A stretch of DNA of 64,000 bases from Candidatus Gastranaerophilales bacterium (GCA_944325945.1 CALVBW010000009.1:1-64000), one strand, 5' to 3'. Positions 40,970 through 48,963 are shown, counted from the first letter of the stretch. Made by a program: numbers and translations. Notes: generated by a model not told the origin, from the letters alone.

Positions 40970-43552
40970 ATGACAAATTTAATTTCAGATTACGTAAGTA
41001 AATCTCATACGAATATTACAAATACCCCGCATGAAGTACAGGTAAAACCTGTAAATGCAGGTGTTGTCAATTCTCAAAATTTACGTGATGAATTTGTAAA
41101 AGAACACAAGAAAAACGGACTTTTTGAAAGATTTTATAATTTTTTGAAGAATAAAACACATTTTGGTAGCGGTTCCCAAAATGTTGAACAAAGCATAAAA
41201 GATTATGAAAACGGTGTAAAAACAGAAGAAGATGTAAAAGATGAAATACAAAAATACAGAACTTCTCAAAAGAACAGCCAGCAGCTTTTAGGAGATGTTG
41301 TTGCCGCAACAACCGCTGCAGGTTCTTATTTTACAGTTACTAACGGTTTAAATAAGATTAGAACATTGACAGCGATTAATAAAGGCAAATTGACAGGAAT
41401 TGCAGGCGCTATATTTAGTAACGTGGAAGGTAAAGTAAAATTTCTTAATAACATAAGAAAAATGCTGGAAGGGTTAAATAAACGTTCAATTATCGGATTA
41501 GGTGTGTTGTTTGCTGCACTTAGTGCCGGTATTATGAAGCAGTTTGTTCTTGATATAAATCGTATCGGTTCAAAAGAATTCAAATTTGATAAAAAGAATA
41601 AACCTCCTAAGGAAGAAAGAAAACAAATACGAAAAGCCGAACGTAAAGAAAGAACGAAAGATTTCTTTACCGGTGCTTTGAGCGGTGTATTTGCTCCGTT
41701 GATAGGTATTGCCGGAGGAATTGTAGGTGTGCCGGCATTTCTGGCAGCGAATTTTGGTACGAGATATTTAACTCAGAATAAGGATAAAAAATCTTTAAAT
41801 GATTTTGCTGAAAAATATAAAGATAATGCTGCGATAAATACTGTTACCGCAGGTATTATGGCAGTGCCGCTTTTGAGAAAAGCGAATTATTCAAAAGTTT
41901 TGAATAAGAATTTGGCAAAAGTATTTGAAAAATTAAAGGATTCAACTCTCACAAATCCGTTTGTAAATAATAAAACAGCTTATACGCAGCTTGAAGATAC
42001 GTTGCTAAATTCAAATTCAATTACGAAAATTATAGATGATCGGATTGATAATTCCGATAAAATTCGGCTACTTACGGATGAAAATATTTTTGCGGCTAAA
42101 TTTATACAAATATCAAATAATTGGCACTATGCCGATTTGAGTTCCGCTTTAAGAGAAAATTGTCCTCCAACCAGAACAGTTGAAGAAGCAGCTGAATTTA
42201 TTTCTAAAACTTTTGGTAAAAAATATAATGTAACAAAACAGCTCGGTGTTGGTACGGTTGCAGAAACTTATCTTGCAAAAGATACTGAAACAGGTAAAGA
42301 AGTTTGTATCAAGATTTTGAAAAAAGGAATTAATGTCGAAAAAATTGACAGGGATAAACTTAAATTTGCCGAATTAGTTAAATCTCAGGTTCAAGATCCT
42401 AAAGAACAGGAATATTTGTTGAGGAATCTTGATGATCTGGCAGAAGGTATAAGAAAAGAAGTTGATTTCACAAATGAAATGGAAGCTGCTAAAAATCTTA
42501 AACCTTATACAAAAATGGCAAATGTTGTTCAGCCTATTGAGGTAAAAGATAATATTTATGTAATGGAAAAAGCAAACGGTATAAGTTTAAAAACATTACA
42601 GGAATATATATCTCTTGTTTCTGAGAAGAAATATTATCTTAAAATGATTAGCGATGATAGTGGTTCAGGCTATTATCAAAGAAGAATTAATGAAATAAAT
42701 GCACAATTAGAAGCATTGCGGGCAAAATCACCTGATTTTAATTTGGATGGGTTGAGCAGTAAAGAACTTAAAAAACTTTTGTATGAATATATTCTTGTGA
42801 ATACGGAACAATTCCACGCAATTAACAAAAACGGAAAAGTTTTGCATGCGGATATTCACCCCGGTAATATATTTATTGATCTGGATGCTTTAAAATCCGG
42901 TAAAGGCAAGCTTTTGACTCTTATTGATACCGGTAATACCGTTAATATGTCTAAAGTTCAATCATTAAATGCTCTCAAGCTTACTCAATATATAAATAGA
43001 GGTGATGTTAAAGATATTACAAGATACGTTCTTGACGGAGCAGTCTTACCGGACGGTATGACAAAAGAGGCTGCTGTTGAGATTATGGAAAAAGAACTTA
43101 ATAAATTTTTCTTTGACAATAATACAAAAATTGAATTAATGACAAATGACAGTATGCTTAAATTAACATCAAATATTATGAGAAAATATAATATATTCCC
43201 GTCTGATACCCAGTTGAATTTTGAAAAAGCTAAAAAATCAGCCTTGAATTCATTCCAATCTTTCTTACAATCTTTCTTCCAAAAGAAATATTCAGGTATA
43301 GACGGTGATTCAAAAGTTGAAGTCGGTATAACAGCTGCAAAATTGACTAAAGACGCGGGTGAAATGTTCTATAAATATGTATTAGCCGGAAAACTTCAGG
43401 ATATGAGAAATTTGGGACAAATCGGCTTCAAAGAATTGTTAAGACAAAATAAAAATATGTTAAAAACAAATAGTGAAGATTATTTAGTCTATAAATTTAA
43501 ACAACAGCTTAATGGTAAAACTCCTGATTTAGATACGATGTTCGGTGTTTAA
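40970..43552 (+). CDS. UbiB/ABC1-like atypical kinase with long N-terminal membrane region
   Basis: 860 aa. The first 400 residues are not recognised but hold hydrophobic Gly/Ala-rich segments (SIIGLGVLFAALSAGIM, and GVFAPLIGIAGGIVGVPAFLAANFG). From about 415 a kinase-like fold appears: LGVGTVAETYLA (nucleotide loop), KEVCIKILKKG (Lys), EVDFTNEMEAAKNL, VMEKANGISL, HADIHPGNIFID near residue 625 and LIDTGN. These match the ABC1/UbiB/ADCK group, although the N-terminal KxGQ element is absent. Ribosome site TAGGAAA. It may act on membrane lipids or quinones; the target is unknown. Confidence 0.65.
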   Translation: MTNLISDYVSKSHTNITNTPHEVQVKPVNAGVVNSQNLRDEFVKEHKKNGLFERFYNFLKNKTHFGSGSQNVEQSIKDYENGVKTEEDVKDEIQKYRTSQKNSQQLLGDVVAATTAAGSYFTVTNGLNKIRTLTAINKGKLTGIAGAIFSNVEGKVKFLNNIRKMLEGLNKRSIIGLGVLFAALSAGIMKQFVLDINRIGSKEFKFDKKNKPPKEERKQIRKAERKERTKDFFTGALSGVFAPLIGIAGGIVGVPAFLAANFGTRYLTQNKDKKSLNDFAEKYKDNAAINTVTAGIMAVPLLRKANYSKVLNKNLAKVFEKLKDSTLTNPFVNNKTAYTQLEDTLLNSNSITKIIDDRIDNSDKIRLLTDENIFAAKFIQISNNWHYADLSSALRENCPPTRTVEEAAEFISKTFGKKYNVTKQLGVGTVAETYLAKDTETGKEVCIKILKKGINVEKIDRDKLKFAELVKSQVQDPKEQEYLLRNLDDLAEGIRKEVDFTNEMEAAKNLKPYTKMANVVQPIEVKDNIYVMEKANGISLKTLQEYISLVSEKKYYLKMISDDSGSGYYQRRINEINAQLEALRAKSPDFNLDGLSSKELKKLLYEYILVNTEQFHAINKNGKVLHADIHPGNIFIDLDALKSGKGKLLTLIDTGNTVNMSKVQSLNALKLTQYINRGDVKDITRYVLDGAVLPDGMTKEAAVEIMEKELNKFFFDNNTKIELMTNDSMLKLTSNIMRKYNIFPSDTQLNFEKAKKSALNSFQSFLQSFFQKKYSGIDGDSKVEVGITAAKLTKDAGEMFYKYVLAGKLQDMRNLGQIGFKELLRQNKNMLKTNSEDYLVYKFKQQLNGKTPDLDTMFGV

Positions 43553-43577
43553 TTATTTGTGTTAAAATATAAATGTT

Positions 43578-44051
43578 ATGTACAGAATCGGCTTAGGATA
43601 TGATATTCATAGATTAACTGAAGGGCGTGATCTGATTATCGGCGGTGTTAAGATTACGCATGAAAAGGGGCTTTTGGGGCATTCTGACGCGGATGTTTTA
43701 ATACATGCAATAATTGATGCTATGCTCGGCGCGCTTGCGCTTGCTGACATAGGAACGCTTTTTCCGGATACCGATAAGAAATATAAAGATATTGAAAGCA
43801 CTCTGCTGCTTGAAAAGGTTTATGAAAAAATATCTGAAAAAGGCTGGCAGATTGTGAACATTGACAGCAATATTATTGCTCAGGAACCCAAAATGATGCC
43901 TTATATTCCGAAAATGAAGAAAGTTTTATGTAAGATTTTGGAAATTGAGCCTGACGAATTGTCTATAAAAGCAAAAACAAATGAAGATATGGATGCTGTC
44001 GGTCAAAAACTTGCAATAGAGGCGCATGCGGTTGTAATGCTCAGAAAATAA
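43578..44051 (+). CDS. ispF: 2-C-methyl-D-erythritol 2,4-cyclodiphosphate synthase
   Basis: MEP-pathway cyclase of 157 aa, trimeric and zinc-dependent. It has GLGYDIHRL (zinc Asp and His), GLLGHSDADVLIHAIIDAMLGALALADIG (third zinc His), FPDTD and IKAKTNEDMDAVG. Full length. With ispE and dxr it shows that the organism makes isoprenoids by the MEP route. An antisense RNA promoter begins 7 bp after the stop. Confidence 0.95.
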   Translation: MYRIGLGYDIHRLTEGRDLIIGGVKITHEKGLLGHSDADVLIHAIIDAMLGALALADIGTLFPDTDKKYKDIESTLLLEKVYEKISEKGWQIVNIDSNIIAQEPKMMPYIPKMKKVLCKILEIEPDELSIKAKTNEDMDAVGQKLAIEAHAVVMLRK

Positions 44052-44058
44052 CCTACGG

Positions 44059-44190
44059 TTGACAAACTCAAAAAACGAGTTATAATGAATATATAGGGTG
44101 GCTGCCCTGCACGGCAGCCTTTACAGACCCTATAGAAATAACGAAATAACTTGTAAAAGATGTCCTATTATGACTAGGGCATCTTTTATT
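44059..44190 (+). ncRNA. Antisense RNA of the small-peptide locus, copy 4 (with promoter)
   Basis: TTGACA (44059-44064), 16-bp spacer, TATAAT (44081-44086). The RNA starts near 44094 and ends at AAAGATGTCC/GGGCATCTTT plus T run. The 5' domain is TAGGGT/ACCCTA around a perfect GGCTGCC/GGCAGCC hairpin. Complementary to the entire peptide frame of the other strand. Confidence 0.77.
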
Positions 44191-44204
44191 ATCCGTTCTT
44201 TCAT
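44130..44204 (-). CDS. Small hydrophobic peptide (type I toxin-like), copy 4
   Basis: 24 residues starting MKERIIKDALVIIGHLLQVI, then SLFL and TAG. AAAGGAGGTGAGAGC precedes the ATG. The leader contains ACCTCTTTC, complementary to the GAAAGGAGGT ribosome site. The best-defined member: both promoters are consensus. Confidence 0.75.
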   Translation of the reverse strand: MKERIIKDALVIIGHLLQVISLFL

Positions 44205-44277
44205 GCTCTCACCTCCTTTCCGCCTTTTTACAGTAAAATTGTTGTGCGGTGGAGTGAAAGAGGTCTACCCCGTAATT

Positions 44278-44328
44278 ATTATACAGGGTTGTTTGATTAT
44301 TGTCAATAAAATGAGGAAATATTATTAA
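44278..44328 (-). promoter_or_regulatory. Peptide-gene promoter with conserved upstream box, copy 4
   Basis: TTGACA (44301-44306), 17-bp spacer, TATAAT (44278-44283). The box TTAATAATATTTCCT is at 44314-44328. Confidence 0.8.
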
Positions 44329-44334
44329 TAATTA

Positions 44335-44486
44335 CTATACCGGAAAAGTTTTTGAGACAATAGCGGAGACGGATGCGAGAGCGGGAGCGAGCAGAGGCTG
44401 AAGGGCTTTGCGCAGGCAAAGACCGTACCGCCTTTTCATGCGAGTGACCAAGATAGCGTTGTCGAGAAAACTTTTCATATCTATAG
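44335..44486. repeat. MITE-like GC-rich hairpin element
   Basis: Ends CTATA..GAAAAGTTTTTGAGACAA (left) and TTGTCGAGAAAACTTTTC..CTATAG (right) are imperfect inverted repeats, matching at about 15 of 18 positions in the core. The interior is much richer in GC than its surroundings and shares a GCGAG..ACCAAGA core with 34185-34432. No ORF. Follows the fourth peptide locus directly. Confidence 0.5.
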
Positions 44487-44496
44487 GAATAACAAT

Positions 44497-44715
44497 CTAT
44501 TTAAAAATCAAAAGAGTTTCAATATCGACGTTTAAGGATTTTGAAAGTTCAAGAATTTTGCCCAAAGACATGTTTTCTTTGCCGCCTTCAATACTTGCAA
44601 CATAGTTTTGAGAAACTCCCATAATTTCTGCAAGCTGTTCCTGAGTCAAATCCTTTTTAACACGTTCAATTTTTACATTTTTACCGAACTTTTTTAGCAA
44701 AGTTTCTTTGTCCAT
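44497..44715 (-). CDS. XRE-family helix-turn-helix regulator
   Basis: 72 aa, a single Cro/CI-type HTH domain: VKIERVKKDLTQEQLAEIMGVSQNYVASIEGGKENMSLGKILELSK. The recognition helix is SQNYVASIE. Transcribed divergently from the 65-aa gene at 44803. The shared 87-bp gap contains a perfect inverted repeat that is likely its operator, so it probably autoregulates and controls its neighbour. Confidence 0.88.
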   Translation of the reverse strand: MDKETLLKKFGKNVKIERVKKDLTQEQLAEIMGVSQNYVASIEGGKENMSLGKILELSKSLNVDIETLLIFK

Positions 44716-44753
44716 AATTTATAAGTATACAAATATTGACTTATAAATTCTAT

Positions 44754-44790
44754 TATGTTATAACTAATATTATAAATGTTATAACATAAT
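44754..44790. promoter_or_regulatory. Inverted-repeat operator between divergent genes
   Basis: TTATGTTATAAC (44754-44765) and GTTATAACATAA (44779-44790) are a perfect 12-bp inverted repeat with a 13-bp spacer. Each arm contains the palindrome GTTATAAC. Likely two dimer sites for the XRE regulator, overlapping the promoters. Confidence 0.65.
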
Positions 44791-44802
44791 AAAGAGGACG
44801 AA

Positions 44803-45000
44803 ATGGATTTAAGTAAAAGATTTTCGCAGATTTTGTATGATTATATGAAAATACGTATGTTGTCGGAAGTGCTTGAAGGTTATTGTTATGCAAACCGGGA
44901 TGCTGAAAACATAAGCTATATATTATATTTCCTTAGAAAAATAAACAGTCTGAACCGTAAACTTTATAATAAAATTGACAGAGTTTCGCTGGATTATTAA
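44803..45000 (+). CDS. Small protein divergent from XRE regulator, function unknown
   Basis: 65 aa, helical and basic (MDLSKRFSQILYDYMKIRML, ending NRKLYNKIDRVSLDY). AAAGAGGACGAA is a good ribosome site. No signal peptide or recognised domain. Its pairing with a repressor and operator could mean a regulated accessory protein or a toxin-antitoxin-like pair. It ends exactly where ffh (opposite strand) ends. Confidence 0.55.
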   Translation: MDLSKRFSQILYDYMKIRMLSEVLEGYCYANRDAENISYILYFLRKINSLNRKLYNKIDRVSLDY

Positions 45001-46377
45001 TTATCTAAACTTTCTCATCATTGACATGGCTTTAGTCATGGCATGTTTGCCCATTTTACCGCCAAATCCGCCCATCATTTTTTTCATATCATTCATACCT
45101 TTCATCATCATTCGCATTTGTTCAAACTGTTTGATGTAAAGGTTAATGTTATGCATGTCAATACCGCAGCCTTTTGAGATGCGTTTTTTACGGCTAGTGT
45201 TCAAAAGTGCAGGATTAGCGCGTTCTTCGGGCGTCATGCTTTGAATAAAAACTTCAATCTTTTTGAATTGTTTTTCGCCTTCGTGGGAAATTTTTTCGCG
45301 GTCATCTCTGGACATTTTCATTCCCGGAATCATTCCGAGGATTTGATCCATTGAGCCCATCATTTTCATTTGTTTTTGCATTTTTAAAAAGTCGTCAAAG
45401 GTGAATTCGGCTTTCGCCATTTTAGCTTCCAGCTCGCGGGCGGATTTTTCGTCAAAAACCTCCTGCGCACGTTCAACCAGCGACACAATATCTCCCATGC
45501 CGAGAATTCTTGTTGCCATACGCTCCGGATAAAAATCTTCAAGCGCATTGAGTTTTTCGCCGGTACCGGTAAGTTTTATAGGCTTTCCTGTACAGTAAAC
45601 CACGCTCAATGCAGAACCGCCGCGGCTGTCGCCGTCAAGTTTTGTCAGAACCAAGCCTGTCAAACCGATTTGCGCATCAAAGTTTTCTGCAACATTTACG
45701 GCTTCCTGACCTGTCATTGCGTCAATTACAAGTAATTTTTCCTGCGGGGCAAAAACTCTGTCTATTATTAAAAGTTCTGCCATCATATCGGTATCAATCT
45801 GTAAACGTCCTGCGGTATCAAGGATTAAAACGTTAAAGCCTTTTTCTTTTGAGTAATCTATGGCACTTTGAACAATATTTTTAACATCTTTTGATCCGTC
45901 AATTGTAAAAACTTCAACGCCGATTTCATTTCCGAGTGTTTTTAATTGTGTAATTGCAGCGGGTCTGTAAACATCACATGCGACCAGGAGCGGGTTTTTA
46001 CCCTCTTTTTTAAGCTTTACGGCGAGTTTAGCTGAAGATGTTGTTTTACCTGAACCCTGCAGACCAAGCATCATAATTAATGAAGGGTGACCGGTCAAAT
46101 TTAAAGGTTTTTGTTCTTTACCTAAAAGTTCAATCAATTCATCATGAACTATTTTAACAAGCTGCTGCGATGGATTTACACCCTCCAAAACCTTTTCACC
46201 TTCGGCTTTATCTTTTATGGCGGAAATAAACGCTTTTACTACGCGTAAATTAACATCCGCTTCCAAAAGCGCACGTCTGATTTCCCGCAAAGCTTCCTGC
46301 ATATTTTCTTGAGTCAGCTCTGCACCCCGTGTTTTATTTATAATATTTTGTAATCTGTCGCTTAAACTTTCAAACAT
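45001..46377 (-). CDS. ffh: Signal recognition particle protein Ffh
   Basis: SRP54 GTPase of 458 aa that targets nascent membrane proteins. The N domain (MFESLSDRLQNIINK) is followed by the G domain, with LGLQGSGKTTSSAKLA (P-loop), DVYRPAAITQL, LDTAGRLQ and LTKLDGDSRGG. The M domain is methionine-rich (FDDFLKMQKQMKMMGSMDQILGMIPGM) with the RNA-binding RKKRISKGCGID and a Met/Gly/Lys tail. Full length. Confidence 0.95.
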   Translation of the reverse strand: MFESLSDRLQNIINKTRGAELTQENMQEALREIRRALLEADVNLRVVKAFISAIKDKAEGEKVLEGVNPSQQLVKIVHDELIELLGKEQKPLNLTGHPSLIMMLGLQGSGKTTSSAKLAVKLKKEGKNPLLVACDVYRPAAITQLKTLGNEIGVEVFTIDGSKDVKNIVQSAIDYSKEKGFNVLILDTAGRLQIDTDMMAELLIIDRVFAPQEKLLVIDAMTGQEAVNVAENFDAQIGLTGLVLTKLDGDSRGGSALSVVYCTGKPIKLTGTGEKLNALEDFYPERMATRILGMGDIVSLVERAQEVFDEKSARELEAKMAKAEFTFDDFLKMQKQMKMMGSMDQILGMIPGMKMSRDDREKISHEGEKQFKKIEVFIQSMTPEERANPALLNTSRKKRISKGCGIDMHNINLYIKQFEQMRMMMKGMNDMKKMMGGFGGKMGKHAMTKAMSMMRKFR

Positions 46378-46398
46378 ATTTTTATCTTAGCATAAAAA

Positions 46399-46866
46399 TT
46401 ATATTGCGGATGTACAATTGGGGCATTTTGTCGCTCTGATATCAATGTTTGAAAAACAATACGGGCATGTTTTTGTTGTAACAGTTTCTTCTTTAACTTC
46501 TTGAGCACGCAGTTTGTTAATGGCTTTTACAAGTATAAATACCGAAAAAGCAACAATTATAAAGCTTATCATAGTGTTAATAAAGATACCGTAATTGATT
46601 GTTACCGCACCGGCGCTTTGAGCGGCTTCAAGCGACGGATATTTTATAATTTCACCGTCGTAATTCGGCAAGGTCAGATAAAGATTTGTAAAATCAACTT
46701 TGCCCATAAGCCATCCCAAAGGCGGCATAATAATATCTTTTACCAGTGAATCAATAATCTTCCCGAAGGCAGCACCGATTATAATACCGACTGCCATATC
46801 AATTACATTGCCTTTCATTGCAAAGGTTTTAAATTCACCAAAATTTTTCTTTAATCTTTCTAACAT
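46399..46866 (-). CDS. mscL: Large-conductance mechanosensitive channel MscL with C-terminal zinc ribbon
   Basis: 155 aa. The MscL core has [41 protein letters not shown] (TM1) and a second helix ([23 protein letters not shown]). The usual C-terminal helix is followed by a zinc ribbon, [24 protein letters not shown] precedes ATG 46866; an upstream in-frame start at 46896 lacks a ribosome site. The zinc ribbon adds a cytoplasmic metal-binding or interaction module to an osmotic safety valve. Confidence 0.9.
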   Translation of the reverse strand: MLERLKKNFGEFKTFAMKGNVIDMAVGIIIGAAFGKIIDSLVKDIIMPPLGWLMGKVDFTNLYLTLPNYDGEIIKYPSLEAAQSAGAVTINYGIFINTMISFIIVAFSVFILVKAINKLRAQEVKEETVTTKTCPYCFSNIDIRATKCPNCTSAI

Positions 46867-46904
46867 TTTTACTCCTTGTTTTTTTCTATTATACACTTAA
46901 AAAT

Positions 46905-46935
46905 AAAAAAAAGCTATGTACTGAGGTGCATAGCT
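46905..46935 (-). terminator. Minus-strand terminator-like hairpin
   Basis: On the minus strand AGCTATG...CATAGCT is followed by eight T. It lies upstream of mscL with no minus-strand gene before it, so it may end a short unannotated RNA or protect mscL from read-through. Confidence 0.45.
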
Positions 46936-47077
46936 GTTGATTAGGGATATGTGTATCTTAGTCTCTAAGGAGTATGGTTTTATATTAGCAGAGGATGTAA
47001 AAAATAAAATCATACGTTTTATTGATGTTTTAAAAAATTTGCTAAAAATTTTTTAGTGATACAATAAAGTTACACAC

Positions 47078-47152
47078 AGCGGTATCGTCTAGTGGTTAGG
47101 ACGGGAGATTCTCATTCTCCAAACAGGGGTTCAATTCCCCTTACCGCCGCCA
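47078..47152 (+). tRNA. tRNA-Glu (CTC)
   Basis: 75 nt including an encoded CCA. The D arm contains TCGTCTAGTGGTTAGGAC, typical of tRNA-Glu. The anticodon stem GGAGA/TCTCC has loop TTCTCAT, giving anticodon CTC. The T arm is AGGGG-TTCAATT-CCCCT, and the acceptor 3' strand is TACCGCC-G-CCA. The 5' strand reads AGCGGTA, so pair 1:72 would be A-C instead of G-C. A -10-like TACAAT lies 10 bp upstream. Confidence 0.9.
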
Positions 47153-47166
47153 TTTAAAGATAATTT

Positions 47167-47784
47167 ATGAAAAAAATATTATGCTTTGGTGATTCAAATA
47201 CATTTGGTTTTAACCCTGAAAACGGAACAAGATTTAATAAAGAAAGCCGTTGGAGCGGAATTTTAGCAAGTTTGCTTTTTCCGGAATATGAAATTATAGA
47301 AGAAGGCATGAATAACCGTACAGGATTTTTTAAAAATCCTGAAGGTTTGAAACAAAGCGGCGGGGAGTATCTTTCTGTTTTTCTGCAAAATCATGGTAAG
47401 TTTGATATTTGTATTTTGAGTCTGGGAACAAATGATGCGCAGATTTTTTATTCACTTGATGAAGCTGCTGCGGAAAAAGGTTTGAAAAATCTTATTTCAA
47501 TAGTGAAAAATGCAAATTCCGATGCGATTATTGTTCCTCCCGTCAAAATTACGGAAGATTTGCTGCATAGCGGTTTTTCGGCTATGTTCGATAAAAATTC
47601 CATTCAAAAAATTCAAAGGATATTCCCTGTTTTTGAAAAAGTCGCAAAAAATAATAATTGTTTTTATTTTGATTTTAATAAATTTGTACAGCCGTCAAAG
47701 TACGACGGAATTCATTATACTAAAGAGTCACACAGAATTATTGCGGAAAATTTCGCAAGATTTATCACAGATAATGTTAAATAA
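47167..47784 (+). CDS. SGNH/GDSL-family hydrolase
   Basis: 205 aa. Block I is LCFGDSNTFGF (nucleophile Ser), block III is ILSLGTNDAQIF (Gly-x-Asn-Asp), and block V is KYDGIHYTKESHRIIAENFARFI (Asp and His). It resembles aryl-esterase/TesA-type enzymes and could deacylate a carbohydrate or lipid. Begins 14 bp after the tRNA. No signal peptide, so it is cytoplasmic. Confidence 0.85.
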   Translation: MKKILCFGDSNTFGFNPENGTRFNKESRWSGILASLLFPEYEIIEEGMNNRTGFFKNPEGLKQSGGEYLSVFLQNHGKFDICILSLGTNDAQIFYSLDEAAAEKGLKNLISIVKNANSDAIIVPPVKITEDLLHSGFSAMFDKNSIQKIQRIFPVFEKVAKNNNCFYFDFNKFVQPSKYDGIHYTKESHRIIAENFARFITDNVK

Positions 47785-47789
47785 ATTCA

Positions 47790-47820
47790 TAAAAAATAGC
47801 TCATATGAGCTCTTTTTATT
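47790..47820. terminator. Palindromic terminator
   Basis: AGCTCATATGAGCT with a following CTTTTTATT; an upstream A run makes it bidirectional. The same palindrome recurs at 48281-48303, on the other side of the Lys-rich gene. Confidence 0.75.
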
Positions 47821-47837
47821 ACAAAATAAGTCTATTA

Positions 47838-48161
47838 TTATTTTCTTCTGAATATTCTGTGAAAAAATCTGCGTTTTTGATGTTTTTTAATATGTTTTTT
47901 TTGCTTTTTTTGGAAAAATTTTATTTTTTTGTGTTGTTTTTTCTTAATATTATTTTTTTTGTGTTTTTTAAAAAATTTGTACTTTTTTTTGTATTTTTTC
48001 TTGATAGCAGGTTTTGGTTTTTGAGGCTTTTTATGTTTTAAAACGCGATTATGTGCCGGCTTATGGCGATCATTCGGTGCGGCAATAACATCTGCGCTCA
48101 AACCTAATCCTGAAAATAAAATACCTGCTGCCATCAGGATAGACAGTAATTTTTTAATCAT
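47838..48161 (-). CDS. Secreted, extremely Lys/His-rich small protein
   Basis: 107 aa. A classical signal peptide (MIKKLLSILMAAGILFSGLG, cleavage after VIAA) precedes a low-complexity tail of Lys, His, Phe and Arg (KHKKPQKPKPAIKKKYKKKY and so on). AGGGAG precedes the ATG. The tail is strongly cationic, so it could bind nucleic acid, anionic polymers or membranes in the periplasm. No family recognised. The coding strand is nearly pure purine/A-rich. Confidence 0.65.
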   Translation of the reverse strand: MIKKLLSILMAAGILFSGLGLSADVIAAPNDRHKPAHNRVLKHKKPQKPKPAIKKKYKKKYKFFKKHKKNNIKKKQHKKIKFFQKKQKKHIKKHQKRRFFHRIFRRK

Positions 48162-48280
48162 TTTTTAAAACTCCCTTTCTACACTAAATTCTCACTCTAT
48201 GATTATAACGAAAAAAAATTAAATTTGGTTCATTTGGTTAATTATTTGCAAAAAATTGTAAAATTTAATATATTAGGAAA

Positions 48281-48303
48281 AAAGAGCTCATATGAGCTCT
48301 TTT
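48281..48303. terminator. Palindromic terminator
   Basis: AAAGAGCTCATATGAGCTCTTT with A and T runs on both sides. It ends the hpf gene on the minus strand and is identical in its core to the hairpin at 47798-47811. Confidence 0.8.
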
Positions 48304-48306
48304 TTA

Positions 48307-48672
48307 TTATTCAACAACTTCTTCTTCGGTTTTTTCTTCTTCAGGAGAGTCCATTCTTATGGATTCTTTGCCCGGAGTAAGTGTTTTGCCTTTATATTTT
48401 TCAATTTGTCTTGCTAATTTGTCTGCCAATAGATCAATACTTGCATACATAGATTCAGCAGCTTCTTCACAGCGGACAACGCCGGATGCCATTTTGCATG
48501 AAACTTCCGCAACGTGTTTTCCGGATGCTGAAGGATTTTTGATTACTGACAAAACAACATCTATACCTTGAATTTGGTCATAGTGTGCGGCTACTTTCCC
48601 CATTTTTTCTCTTACATAAGCTTTAATAGCGTCAGTAATTTCGATGTTTCTTCCGTTTACGTAAATGTGCAT
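48307..48672 (-). CDS. hpf: Ribosome hibernation promoting factor (HPF/RaiA family)
   Basis: 121 aa, binds the decoding centre of 30S subunits in resting cells. It has MHIYVNGRNIEITDAIKAYVREKM and the basic strand/helix RCEEAAESMYASIDLLADKLARQIEKYK. It has only an acidic tail and no C-terminal dimerisation domain of long HPF, so it is the short form. A well-placed AGG-rich ribosome site precedes it. Confidence 0.88.
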   Translation of the reverse strand: MHIYVNGRNIEITDAIKAYVREKMGKVAAHYDQIQGIDVVLSVIKNPSASGKHVAEVSCKMASGVVRCEEAAESMYASIDLLADKLARQIEKYKGKTLTPGKESIRMDSPEEEKTEEEVVE

Positions 48673-48741
48673 TTAAACCTCCATTATTATACTGCCTTTG
48701 CAGTATAACACAATTCACGTAATTTTTAAAGGGGTAAAATA

Positions 48742-48963
48742 TTAATCTTCTATAATAAATTGCGGTAGTTCAACATTCGGTGTGCCGATTACTCTTACTA
48801 ATTCCAATACGGATGCTTTCATCTGGCATTTTTGTGAAGAGCCGCTAAAGAAATCTTTATAAAAACATCCTTCACAATTGCATCCTCTTTTGTAACACTC
48901 CAATGCTGTCGGAGTCCATCTTCTAACAGCAACTGCCCTACCCATATCTCTACTTCTAAACAA
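48742..48963 (-). CDS. Cys-rich small conserved-looking protein
   Basis: 73 aa, with Arg/Trp-rich N-terminus (GRAVAVRRWTPTALECYKRG) and four Cys in CNCEGC..KCQMK plus one in ECYKRG. The spacing suggests metal binding. MKASVLELVRVIGTP near the C-terminus looks like an amphipathic helix. No known domain assigned; it may be a small nucleic-acid-binding regulator. Preceded by its own promoter and a structured leader of about 105 nt. Confidence 0.6.
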   Translation of the reverse strand: MFRSRDMGRAVAVRRWTPTALECYKRGCNCEGCFYKDFFSGSSQKCQMKASVLELVRVIGTPNVELPQFIIED

